From Candidatus Sulfotelmatobacter sp. (lineage in GTDB: Bacteria; Acidobacteriota; Terriglobia; Terriglobales; SbA1): 12,738 nucleotides of DNA. Where the stretch lies: assembly GCA_030151135.1 (NCBI GenBank), contig JASLEQ010000311.1, positions 1-12,738 on the forward strand, in the 5' to 3' direction. This document shows positions 1-6,562 of the stretch, one piece after another. A model generated the notes under the pieces. The model was not told the origin of the DNA, made no database searches, and worked only from the letters and a program-made list of their open reading frames with translations. Both the position numbers and the translations under genes were made by a program. Numbering within the stretch: the stretch's first letter is position 1; every line of letters starts with the position of its first letter.

Positions 1-294
1 GTCGTAAGCGCCAAGCTTGGTGGCGCGAACCGCCGTTTCAATATTGCCGTGCCCCGAGATCATCACTACTTCGGGCGGATTATCAAGGTCGCGAATCTTG
101 GCTAGAGTTTCCATGCCGTCAATGCCGGGCAACCAGATGTCTAGAAGTACGACATCGAACTTGCTCTTTTTCAGCAAGTCGAGACCCGCCTCCCCGCTTT
201 CTACCGAGGCGGCCGAGTAGCCTTCGTCTGTAAGAATACCCGCCAACGAATCGCGGATCCCGGCTTCGTCGTCAACAATAAGAATGTTATGCAT
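1..294 (-). CDS. ntrX: NtrX-like sigma-54 response regulator, receiver domain only (runs off the left edge)
   Basis: Only the N-terminal 98 codons are inside the window, so the ATPase and DNA-binding domains expected for the family cannot be seen. The visible part is a complete-looking CheY-type receiver: acidic pair D8-D9, phospho-acceptor D52 in LLDIWLPGIDG, and the switch Ser80 in MISGHGNIETAV. The LDIWLPGIDG and MISGHGNIETAVRATKLGAYD wording is characteristic of NtrX/AtoC-type regulators, which receive phosphate from NtrY-like kinases and activate sigma-54 promoters. The ATG at 294-292 lies inside the last codons of the upstream kinase gene (8-nt overlap, ATGCATAA), which points to translational coupling; I see no good Shine-Dalgarno sequence of its own. 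The assignment to NtrX rather than another NtrC-family regulator rests on the receiver motifs and the NtrY-like partner; the regulon is unknown. Confidence 0.88.
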   Translation of the reverse strand, partial: MHNILIVDDEAGIRDSLAGILTDEGYSAASVESGEAGLDLLKKSKFDVVLLDIWLPGIDGMETLAKIRDLDNPPEVVMISGHGNIETAVRATKLGAYD

Positions 295-2548
295 GCCTGG
301 AGAGGAGCGTGGGTTGGGCTGGCTCCTGCGCGAGCGGAAGTTCCACCACGAACCGCGAGCCAACTGGCTGATTCTCTTCTACGCGAATCGACCCATGGTG
401 ATCTTCTACAATCCGGCTCACAATCGCAAGTCCCAGGCCGGTTCCCCGTTTCTTCGTGGAGAAGTAGGGAAGAAAAAGTTTTTCCTTTAATTCGCGCGTG
501 ACTCCATGTCCCGTGTCAGCCACGACGATTTCCACGGCGTCACGGCTAGCCACGAGAGCCGTCGAAATCTCAATCTCTCGCACCACCGAGTTTTGCAGCG
601 CCTCCGCCGCATTATCCACCAGATTTGCCAATGCTCGTCGGATCGAATCGTCGTCAGCCATGACTGCGGGCAAATCCGCAGCCAAAGATTTATGCAAACG
701 GATCCCATCCAGCCGTCCATCGAACATCGTCAGAGCATTCTCGATGATCAGGTTGATGTCGGCTGGCTGCGGCTTAGCGACTGGAAAACGCGCTAGCGTA
801 GAAAATTCGTCAACCAGACGGCGAACCGTGGCCACAGATCCGGCAATCGTTTCCGCGCAAGAGCGCAGAACTCCCATGGACGCGGGATCTCCGGGATTCG
901 AACGGTCTAGGTGCCGCTGTATTCGTTCCGCGGACAGTGAGATCGGAGTGAGCGGGTTCTTGATCTCATGCGCCACCCGCCGCGCAACCTCCCGCCATGC
1001 TGCCTGTTTCTGCCCTTTCAACAAATCCGAGAGATCCTCGAGCACTACTACATACCCCATCCGCTCGCCCTCTCGCCGCTCCAGCGGGGCAATGGTCACG
1101 GCTACATTCAAAGAGCCATGGGTTAACGGAATCTCCATTTGGCTGGTGGTAATTCCCATGCGGTCCGCACGACGCAGTAGGGGTTCGATATCTTCAATCA
1201 ACTCTGCCGGAAAGAAATCGGACAGATCTGCTCCCAGCGGAATTGGCGCTGGCTCCTCCGACCTTCCCTCCGGATGAAACATCCGCAGCAAAGCCTGGTT
1301 CGTGTGCGTAACTCGGCGTTTGGAGTCAAGTGAAAGCACCCCAGTCGGGATGCTTTCGAGAATCGTTTCCATCTGCTGCCGGCGCTGCTCAAGCTCTGTA
1401 TTCGCCACTGCCAGGTCGCGCGTGGAGTTCTCGAGCTGATGCCGGTTGGCTTCGAGATCCTCAGCCATTCGATTGAACGATCGTATGAAGTCACCGATTT
1501 CGTCGGCCGAGCTGATATCGACACGGTAATCAAGGCGTCCGCGCGAAATCTCTTGCGTCGCTTCCGCCAGCGCCGCAAGTGGACGCGTCACCAGTTTCGC
1601 CAGGAACAGGGCTAACCACGTACTCACGAACAGAACAATCATCGTGATCAGTAGAAGTAACCCTATGTAGGTTTGCCGTACTCGTCGACGCTCACGGCTT
1701 AACTGGAAATACCGTTGTTGGCTGGCTTCGACCTGATGAACCGTCTGTGAGAAATCGCGCGGCAGAGGAATTGCAACGAGGATCATGCCTCCATTTGGAA
1801 CAGCAGAACTACCTAGCGTGTAGTCAGTTTGTTGCCACGTGAATCGAGCCGCGCGCCCTGCGATGGCATCATCGATCGGCAAAAATCGTTTAAGGATCGG
1901 CCAGGATGCGGGGAGATTGAAACTAGCCTCCACATCGCCATCCTGCATAGCAACCGCAAACCCGCCTTGTAATGTGATTTCGTGCTGCTGAAATTGGCTG
2001 GCAACGCCCGCGAATCCGTGCCCCCCAAACGCCCGCTCGATCCCCGGTGACGCCGCCATCGATTTCGCTTCGGCGCGCGCATTTTGCTGCGCGTATTGGG
2101 TAAGCAACGTAACCATCGCCTGTGTGTCGGAATGCACCTCTTCGACCGGCGTCGAAAACCATTTGTCGATCGAGCGGTTCATTAGTCCGTAGGCGAACCA
2201 GTACATGACCATTACTGGCAGGAACGACAGCAGGAGCGCTCCGGCAACCATCCGAGTGCGAAACTTCGAGCCCAGCACCCCCATCCGTCGCTCCGCGAAT
2301 AGTTTCAGTAAATTGCGGGCAAGAACGAACGTCAGGGCCACGAACAGCAGCGAAATTAATAGGGATAGCGCGTAGAAAACAATGGCTTGCTGGTTCGTCT
2401 CGGCGTCCAGGATCGTGTTATTAAATGCGGTCTGCGACGCCAGCACTACAAACAGGGCAATAACGGCGACGGCGAGCAGGATGATGACCTGCTTCCTGTC
2501 GTACCGCTTGGCTGGCCGCGTTGGAGCCGGAGCGTTCACCCGCATCAT
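287..2548 (-). CDS. ntrY: NtrY-like membrane-bound sensor histidine kinase
   Basis: A 753-residue kinase with the NtrY layout. Hydrophobic segments lie at about 20-38, 55-80, 100-120 and 294-318, with a roughly 170-residue extracytoplasmic sensor region (about 122-293) between the third and fourth. A HAMP segment (about 319-372), a coiled stretch and a PAS domain (about 388-510) follow. The HisKA motif VAHEIKNPLTPI puts the phospho-accepting His at 527. The ATPase domain shows NLVDNAAEA (N646), DTGHGV (678-683), FLPYFSTK (692-699) and GTGLGLAI (702-709). All catalytic motifs are present, so it should be an active autokinase that phosphorylates the overlapping NtrX-like regulator. NtrY/NtrX pairs are associated with nitrogen, redox or envelope sensing, but the ligand here is not deducible. 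Two consecutive ATGs (2548 and 2545) are possible starts and neither has a strong ribosome binding site. It lies 70 nt downstream of the xylanase gene, with no convincing terminator between. Confidence 0.93.
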   Translation of the reverse strand: MMRVNAPAPTRPAKRYDRKQVIILLAVAVIALFVVLASQTAFNNTILDAETNQQAIVFYALSLLISLLFVALTFVLARNLLKLFAERRMGVLGSKFRTRMVAGALLLSFLPVMVMYWFAYGLMNRSIDKWFSTPVEEVHSDTQAMVTLLTQYAQQNARAEAKSMAASPGIERAFGGHGFAGVASQFQQHEITLQGGFAVAMQDGDVEASFNLPASWPILKRFLPIDDAIAGRAARFTWQQTDYTLGSSAVPNGGMILVAIPLPRDFSQTVHQVEASQQRYFQLSRERRRVRQTYIGLLLLITMIVLFVSTWLALFLAKLVTRPLAALAEATQEISRGRLDYRVDISSADEIGDFIRSFNRMAEDLEANRHQLENSTRDLAVANTELEQRRQQMETILESIPTGVLSLDSKRRVTHTNQALLRMFHPEGRSEEPAPIPLGADLSDFFPAELIEDIEPLLRRADRMGITTSQMEIPLTHGSLNVAVTIAPLERREGERMGYVVVLEDLSDLLKGQKQAAWREVARRVAHEIKNPLTPISLSAERIQRHLDRSNPGDPASMGVLRSCAETIAGSVATVRRLVDEFSTLARFPVAKPQPADINLIIENALTMFDGRLDGIRLHKSLAADLPAVMADDDSIRRALANLVDNAAEALQNSVVREIEISTALVASRDAVEIVVADTGHGVTRELKEKLFLPYFSTKKRGTGLGLAIVSRIVEDHHGSIRVEENQPVGSRFVVELPLAQEPAQPTLLSRHA

Positions 2549-2618
2549 GGCGCGAACCGAATCAGCGCCTTAAGCGATTATAGATGCACGCAACTCAGCA
2601 AAGTCGCGAGCGCGCGGG

Positions 2619-3677
2619 TTATCGATGTATTGCCCGTGCCGATCTTAATGCCCCCAGCACCGCATCGTAGGCTGGTTTTGGCCTGTAGGATTTGTCAAAC
2701 AGTAGGGCTGCCCCCCGTGCTCCGTGGGAGTGCGAACCGATCCACGACCACTCGTCTGTGAAGCCCCAGGTCTGAATTGCGGTGCAACCGCGATGCGCAA
2801 GGCACGTTGTTACGATGCGACCGTAAAGATCAGCCTGATTTTGTAGATATGCCTCCAAGGGTACCGAGCCTCCAAAAAGCGGAAGTGAAACATCCAGCTC
2901 TGTAATGTGAACTTGGAGTCCTAAATCAGTCAGACGACCAATATTCCGACCCAATGCTTCCGTATCGTAATCCGTCCCAGAGATGTGTAGCTGAAGCCCC
3001 ACTCCGTCGATGGGCACGCCGTGACGCTTGAAATCTTTTACCATCGCGTAAACAGCGTCAGACTTCGCATTCAATCCCTCTGCCTCGGCTTCGTTATAAA
3101 AGAGTAGCGCCTGAGGATCCGCCTCATGCGCCCACCAGAACGCCTGCGCCACATAAGCCGTGCCTTTACCGGACATCCCGATGCCCGGCCGGTTATACCA
3201 GATAGAATCCTTCGTCTCGCCCTTTTCATTTAATGCCTCATTGACGACATCCCATGCGAATACCACGCCCGCATAGTGCTTCATCTCGGTTGTGATGTGC
3301 TCATGAAGCACCTCAGACAATTGCGCCGGGCTGAGGGATGCCTCCGTAAGCCATTTTGGATTGTCATGGTCCCACACCAGACAATGTCCGCGCACTTTCA
3401 TTCCGTGCGTCTGGGCAAATTGCACAACCTCGTCGCCTTGCCGAAAATCAAATGAGCGATCATGACGGACGACCCACCATTTCATCGCGTCCTCGGGTTC
3501 CACCAGGTTGAATTCGCGAGCCAAAGTCGCAGAATAAGAAGGCTCCAGCAACAGTGACGGGCGCACAGCTGTCCCAATCAGCATCCCTGATTTTTCGGCT
3601 GTGACGCGCAAAGTGGCGGGGGACGGCGCCATCGCGCCAAAGAGCGCTAATAGGATGATCGGGTGTTTTCGTCCCAT
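2619..3677 (-). CDS. GH10 endo-1,4-beta-xylanase-like secreted glycoside hydrolase
   Basis: From the ATG at 3677 the product is 352 residues; an in-frame TTG at 3689 would add four. An N-terminal signal peptide is likely (basic GRKHP, hydrophobic IILLALFGAM, possible cleavage after SPA at 21), so the enzyme is probably exported. The rest is a single GH10 barrel of usual length with no carbohydrate-binding module. Catalytic residues are recognisable: acid/base Glu147 in WDVVNEA and nucleophile Glu260 in ITELDV. Supporting active-site residues include Lys66 (AMKW), Asn146, Gln229/His231 (GLQLHIS) and Trp304/Trp312 in QTWGFTDEWSW. The family hydrolyses xylan backbones with retention of configuration. 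Two normally conserved glycone-subsite residues differ: Asp63 where Asn is usual and Asp103 where His is usual (LVWD instead of LVWH). Substrate preference may therefore differ from classic xylanases. It starts 14 nt after the glycosylase stop codon, suggesting co-transcription. Confidence 0.9.
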   Translation of the reverse strand: MGRKHPIILLALFGAMAPSPATLRVTAEKSGMLIGTAVRPSLLLEPSYSATLAREFNLVEPEDAMKWWVVRHDRSFDFRQGDEVVQFAQTHGMKVRGHCLVWDHDNPKWLTEASLSPAQLSEVLHEHITTEMKHYAGVVFAWDVVNEALNEKGETKDSIWYNRPGIGMSGKGTAYVAQAFWWAHEADPQALLFYNEAEAEGLNAKSDAVYAMVKDFKRHGVPIDGVGLQLHISGTDYDTEALGRNIGRLTDLGLQVHITELDVSLPLFGGSVPLEAYLQNQADLYGRIVTTCLAHRGCTAIQTWGFTDEWSWIGSHSHGARGAALLFDKSYRPKPAYDAVLGALRSARAIHR

Positions 3678-3691
3678 AAATGAGGGCAACG

Positions 3692-4489
3692 CTACTTTGT
3701 ATCTTTATTCGCAGGCAGGAATCTTTGTAAAGGACATCCATCACATTTCAGCTTCGATTTCCCGCAATGGAATTTGCCCACCCCCACGATCAGCCCATGC
3801 ATCTCGTTATAAACCTGGATCTGTGCCGTTCGATGGGCCCTGCTCATTGCAGACGGAGGATGCACGGTTCCCGGAAACCCTGATTCCAACGGAGCAACTG
3901 CCGCAGCAGGCTGGCGTTCATGCAATTCCGCCACAGATTCCAATGAACTCTCGAACAGGGCTCGAACTTCCTCGTAGTCAGCCTTCTCCGACACAATCCC
4001 ATGTCGCTGCAGCACGCGTCGCGTGTAAGCGTCGACCACGAAGACCGGGTGATCTCCGGCGTACAGAAGTATGGAATCTGCCGTCTCCAGCCCGACACCG
4101 TTCAACGCAAGCAATTCTTCTCGTAATTTTTTCGTCGGCTGGGCGAACATCCTTTCCAGCGAGCTCCCATGTTGCTCGTCGAGGAAAGCGATAAACGTTT
4201 TGAGGCGCCGTGCCTTCTGTCGGAAATATCCAGATGGCCGAATCAGACGCTCCAGCCGAGAAATCTTCAGCGCTCGTATTCCATCCGTACTCAGCACCGC
4301 GGCACGCCGCAAATTTCCCATCGCGCGTTCCACATTCGTCCACGACGTGTTCTGCGTCAGATACGCCCCCACGATCACTTCGAACCGAGTCTCTGCCGGC
4401 CACCAATGCTGCGGGCCCCAGGCGTGATAAAGTGCCGCATAATACTCGCGTATCTCCCGCCGATCACGATCTGTAGAGTGCCGATCCAT
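3692..4489 (-). CDS. HhH-GPD DNA glycosylase, endonuclease III-like (COG2231/MagIII-type)
   Basis: A 265-residue helix-hairpin-helix base-excision glycosylase. The N-terminal stretch GPQHWWPAETRFEVIVGAYLTQNT resembles COG2231 proteins, the group containing Helicobacter MagIII (3-methyladenine glycosylase). The hairpin LNGVGLETADSI (about 129-140) and the catalytic Asp153 in VVDAYTRR are present. At the position of the lyase lysine of E. coli Nth (GRKTAN) there is Glu135 (GLETAD), so a monofunctional glycosylase without AP-lyase activity is expected. The C-terminus has Cys242-x6-Cys249-x2-Cys252, the first three ligands of the Nth iron-sulfur cluster, but Leu258 stands where the fourth Cys would be. 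A segment of about 30 residues rich in Ala/Pro/Ser (about 191-222) lies before the YNEMHGLIV helix. The ATG at 4489 is the only usable start before an upstream in-frame stop, yet AGGA directly abuts it. Substrate base unknown. Confidence 0.85.
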   Translation of the reverse strand: MDRHSTDRDRREIREYYAALYHAWGPQHWWPAETRFEVIVGAYLTQNTSWTNVERAMGNLRRAAVLSTDGIRALKISRLERLIRPSGYFRQKARRLKTFIAFLDEQHGSSLERMFAQPTKKLREELLALNGVGLETADSILLYAGDHPVFVVDAYTRRVLQRHGIVSEKADYEEVRALFESSLESVAELHERQPAAAVAPLESGFPGTVHPPSAMSRAHRTAQIQVYNEMHGLIVGVGKFHCGKSKLKCDGCPLQRFLPANKDTK

Positions 4490-4650
4490 TCCTAATGGAA
4501 GTTTAACGTGATTCCGCTCACCGCTTCGCCGCCCTGCTGGAACTTACCGAAGTCCATGTACCAGGGCGGGCTTATCTCTCCCATTCCTCAACAAAAGCCC
4601 ATTTTTGGCCCCTTTTCGCTGGAGAACTGCTTGGCTGAGGCAAGTCCAAG

Positions 4651-4660
4651 TACTTAAGTA
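4651..4660. repeat. 10-nt perfect palindrome TACTTAAGTA
   Basis: TACTTAAGTA is its own reverse complement. It sits within a run containing four AAGT tetranucleotides (starting at 4642, 4648, 4656 and 4660), 20 nt upstream of the larger inverted repeat. It could be part of a regulator site ahead of pilB, but a 10-nt palindrome can occur by chance and no factor can be named. Confidence 0.4.
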
Positions 4661-4680
4661 AGTGGTGCAGTAATCCAGTT

Positions 4681-4703
4681 GCGTTGACAATTTATGTCAA
4701 CGC
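4681..4703. promoter_or_regulatory. Perfect inverted repeat (9-5-9), candidate operator upstream of pilB
   Basis: The left arm GCGTTGACA (4681-4689) and the right arm TGTCAACGC (4695-4703) are exact reverse complements around the 5-nt spacer ATTTA. The dyad begins 119 nt before the pilB ATG and overlaps a consensus-like -35 hexamer TTGACA on both strands. Its length, symmetry and half-site spacing (centre to centre about 14 nt) suit a dimeric transcription factor, though a transcript hairpin is also possible. No T-run follows, so it is not a terminator. The identity of any binding protein is not deducible. Confidence 0.55.
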
Positions 4704-4786
4704 GGCAGAGCTGCATTTCTCTCCCATGATGGGCTCCGCCGCGCCATGCCCCCTCAAGAGCGAGGCATCGTTCCATTTACGTGGTC

Positions 4787-4791
4787 AGGAG
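4787..4791 (+). promoter_or_regulatory. Ribosome binding site AGGAG that decides the pilB start
   Basis: AGGAG with 8 nt to the ATG at 4800. This favours 4800 over the in-frame ATG at 4746, which has no comparable sequence before it. Confidence 0.8.
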
Positions 4792-4799
4792 ATCTGCGT

Positions 4800-6515
4800 A
4801 TGTCGCAACGGCTGGGTGATCTTCTCGTCAAAGAGAAAATCATCACACCAGAGCAGTTGGAACAAGCGAATAAGGTGCAGAAGGAGCAAAGCTGCCGCCT
4901 GGGCTCCGCCTTGGTGAAGCTCGGCTTTCTCACCGATGAAGATGTCACCAACTTCCTTTCGCGCCAATATGGCGTTCCCGCGATCAATCTTTCGTACTTC
5001 GAGATTGATCCGGCCGTCGTCAAGCTGATTCCGTTTGAAACTGCCAAGCGATACCAGATCCTTCCTCTGAGCCGCGTAGGCGCTTCGCTCACCATCGCCA
5101 TGGTCGATCCGACCAACGTCTTCGCCATGGACGATATCAAGTTCATGACCGGCTTCAACATCGAGCCGGTGGTCGCTTCCGAAAGTTCGATTCTGAGTGG
5201 TATCGACAAGGCTTACGGTTCGACCAAGGAAGAAGACCTTGAGTCCGTCATGCAGTCGATGTCGGAGTTGAGCGACGAAGACGTCGAACTGCAAGCGGAA
5301 CAGCAAGAAATTGGCCTCTCCGAACTGGAGAAGGCAGCCGACGAAGCCCCCGTTGTCAAGCTGGTAAACGTCATCCTGGGCGATGCCGTGAAAAGAGGCG
5401 CCAGCGACATTCACATCGAGCCGTACGAAAAAGAGTTCCGCGTCCGCTTCCGTATCGATGGTGTGCTGCAGTCGATCATGTCGCCTCCCATGAAACTGAA
5501 AGACGCTATCACCTCGCGTCTCAAGATCATGTCGAAGCTTGACATCAGTGAAAAGCGCCTTCCACAAGACGGCCGCATCATGCTGAAAATGAATGTCGGC
5601 GGCCGTAAGAAACAACTCGACTTCCGTGTCAGCACTCTGCCCGTTCTGTGGGGCGAAAAAATCGTGCTCCGGTTGCTCGACAAAGAGAACCTGCGGCTCG
5701 ACATGACCAAGCTCGGTTTCGAGCCTGAATCGCTCGTGAAATTCGAAAAAGCCATCCTGAAGCCCTACGGCATGGTGCTGGTCACGGGGCCCACCGGATC
5801 AGGCAAAACCAACACGCTCTACTCTTCGATCTCCACGTTGAACAAGCCTGATACGAACATTATGACCGCGGAAGACCCGGTCGAGTTTCAGTTGCAAGGC
5901 GTCAACCAGGTACAGATGAAGGAGCAGATCGGACTGAACTTTGCCGCTGCTCTTCGATCGTTCTTGCGGCAGGACCCCAACATCATCCTGGTCGGCGAAA
6001 TTCGAGACTTTGAAACGGCGGAAATCGCGATCAAGGCCGCCCTCACAGGACACTTGGTTCTTTCCACGCTGCACACCAACGGTGCCCCGGAAACAATCAC
6101 CCGTCTGATGAACATGGGTATTGAGCCATTCCTGGTGGCGACGTCAGTTCATCTGATCTGCGCGCAGCGCCTTGTGCGCCGCATTTGTAAGGACTGCATT
6201 GAGCCAATCGATGTCCCTCCGCAGACTCTGATCGATGCCGGTTTCACCCCAGAGGAATCGAAGACGGTCAAAATTCAAAAAGGCAAAGGCTGCACCGTCT
6301 GCAACAACACCGGTTACAAGGGCCGTTGTGGTTTGTATGAAGTCATGGAGGTTGATGACGAGGTCCGCGAACTGGTTCTGGTCGGCGCTTCCGCGGTCGA
6401 GTTGAAAAAGAAAGCTATCGAACAGGGAATGATTACCCTGCGGCGGAGCGGCCTTATCAAGGTTGCGGCAGGCATGACTACGCTGGAAGAAGTTGCACGC
6501 GAAACGATTCACTAA
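4800..6515 (+). CDS. pilB: Type IV pilus extension ATPase PilB (GspE/PulE family) with MshEN-like N-terminus
   Basis: A 571-residue hexameric secretion ATPase that powers pilus polymerisation at the inner membrane with PilC. The N-terminus has two 24-residue motifs, RLGDLLV... (4-27) and RLGSALV... (33-56), separated by five residues. This is the arrangement of the c-di-GMP-binding MshEN module. An acidic linker (about 140-185) follows. The motor domain has Walker A GPTGSGKT (330-337), the Asp box TAEDPVE (356-362), Walker B IILVGEIRD (395-403), and the His box with TGH and HTN (416-427). The zinc-binding tetracysteine of PilB proteins is present (C463-x2-C466 and C498-x2-C501). Start chosen at 4800 because of the AGGAG and because family proteins begin near RLGDLLV. 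It is the first gene of the pil operon, 47 nt before pilT. In the first MshEN motif the usual glycine is Lys13. Confidence 0.95.
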   Translation: MSQRLGDLLVKEKIITPEQLEQANKVQKEQSCRLGSALVKLGFLTDEDVTNFLSRQYGVPAINLSYFEIDPAVVKLIPFETAKRYQILPLSRVGASLTIAMVDPTNVFAMDDIKFMTGFNIEPVVASESSILSGIDKAYGSTKEEDLESVMQSMSELSDEDVELQAEQQEIGLSELEKAADEAPVVKLVNVILGDAVKRGASDIHIEPYEKEFRVRFRIDGVLQSIMSPPMKLKDAITSRLKIMSKLDISEKRLPQDGRIMLKMNVGGRKKQLDFRVSTLPVLWGEKIVLRLLDKENLRLDMTKLGFEPESLVKFEKAILKPYGMVLVTGPTGSGKTNTLYSSISTLNKPDTNIMTAEDPVEFQLQGVNQVQMKEQIGLNFAAALRSFLRQDPNIILVGEIRDFETAEIAIKAALTGHLVLSTLHTNGAPETITRLMNMGIEPFLVATSVHLICAQRLVRRICKDCIEPIDVPPQTLIDAGFTPEESKTVKIQKGKGCTVCNNTGYKGRCGLYEVMEVDDEVRELVLVGASAVELKKKAIEQGMITLRRSGLIKVAAGMTTLEEVARETIH

Positions 6516-6562
6516 GAACTATCGACGAATTCGAAGATTTTGAAGGAAAGAGGAACTTTGCC

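Larger units (their letters stand above)
4490..4799. promoter_or_regulatory. Divergent intergenic region between the glycosylase and pilB
   Basis: This 310-nt stretch separates the two divergently transcribed arms and must hold promoters for both. No coding sequence is supported: the in-frame upstream ATG at 4746 would lengthen PilB by 18 residues, but they lack family resemblance and the ATG lacks a ribosome binding site. Visible elements are a 10-nt palindrome (4651-4660), a perfect 9-nt inverted repeat (4681-4703) and a small CCCAT/ATGGG dyad (4723-4733). TTGACA in the left arm of the inverted repeat (4684-4689) could serve as a -35 box, but no good -10 hexamer follows at 16-18 nt. I found no sigma-54 site with GG-N10-GC spacing here. 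Confidence 0.6.

Noticed and set aside
2549..2569. GGCGC/GCGCC dyad between the xylanase and ntrY
   Set aside because: A 5-bp stem with an 11-nt loop and no T-run is expected by chance in this GC-rich DNA, so it was not called a terminator.
4746..4799. Longer PilB start at ATG 4746
   Set aside because: It has no ribosome binding site, and the 18 extra residues do not resemble the family. The ATG at 4800 has AGGAG at ideal distance.
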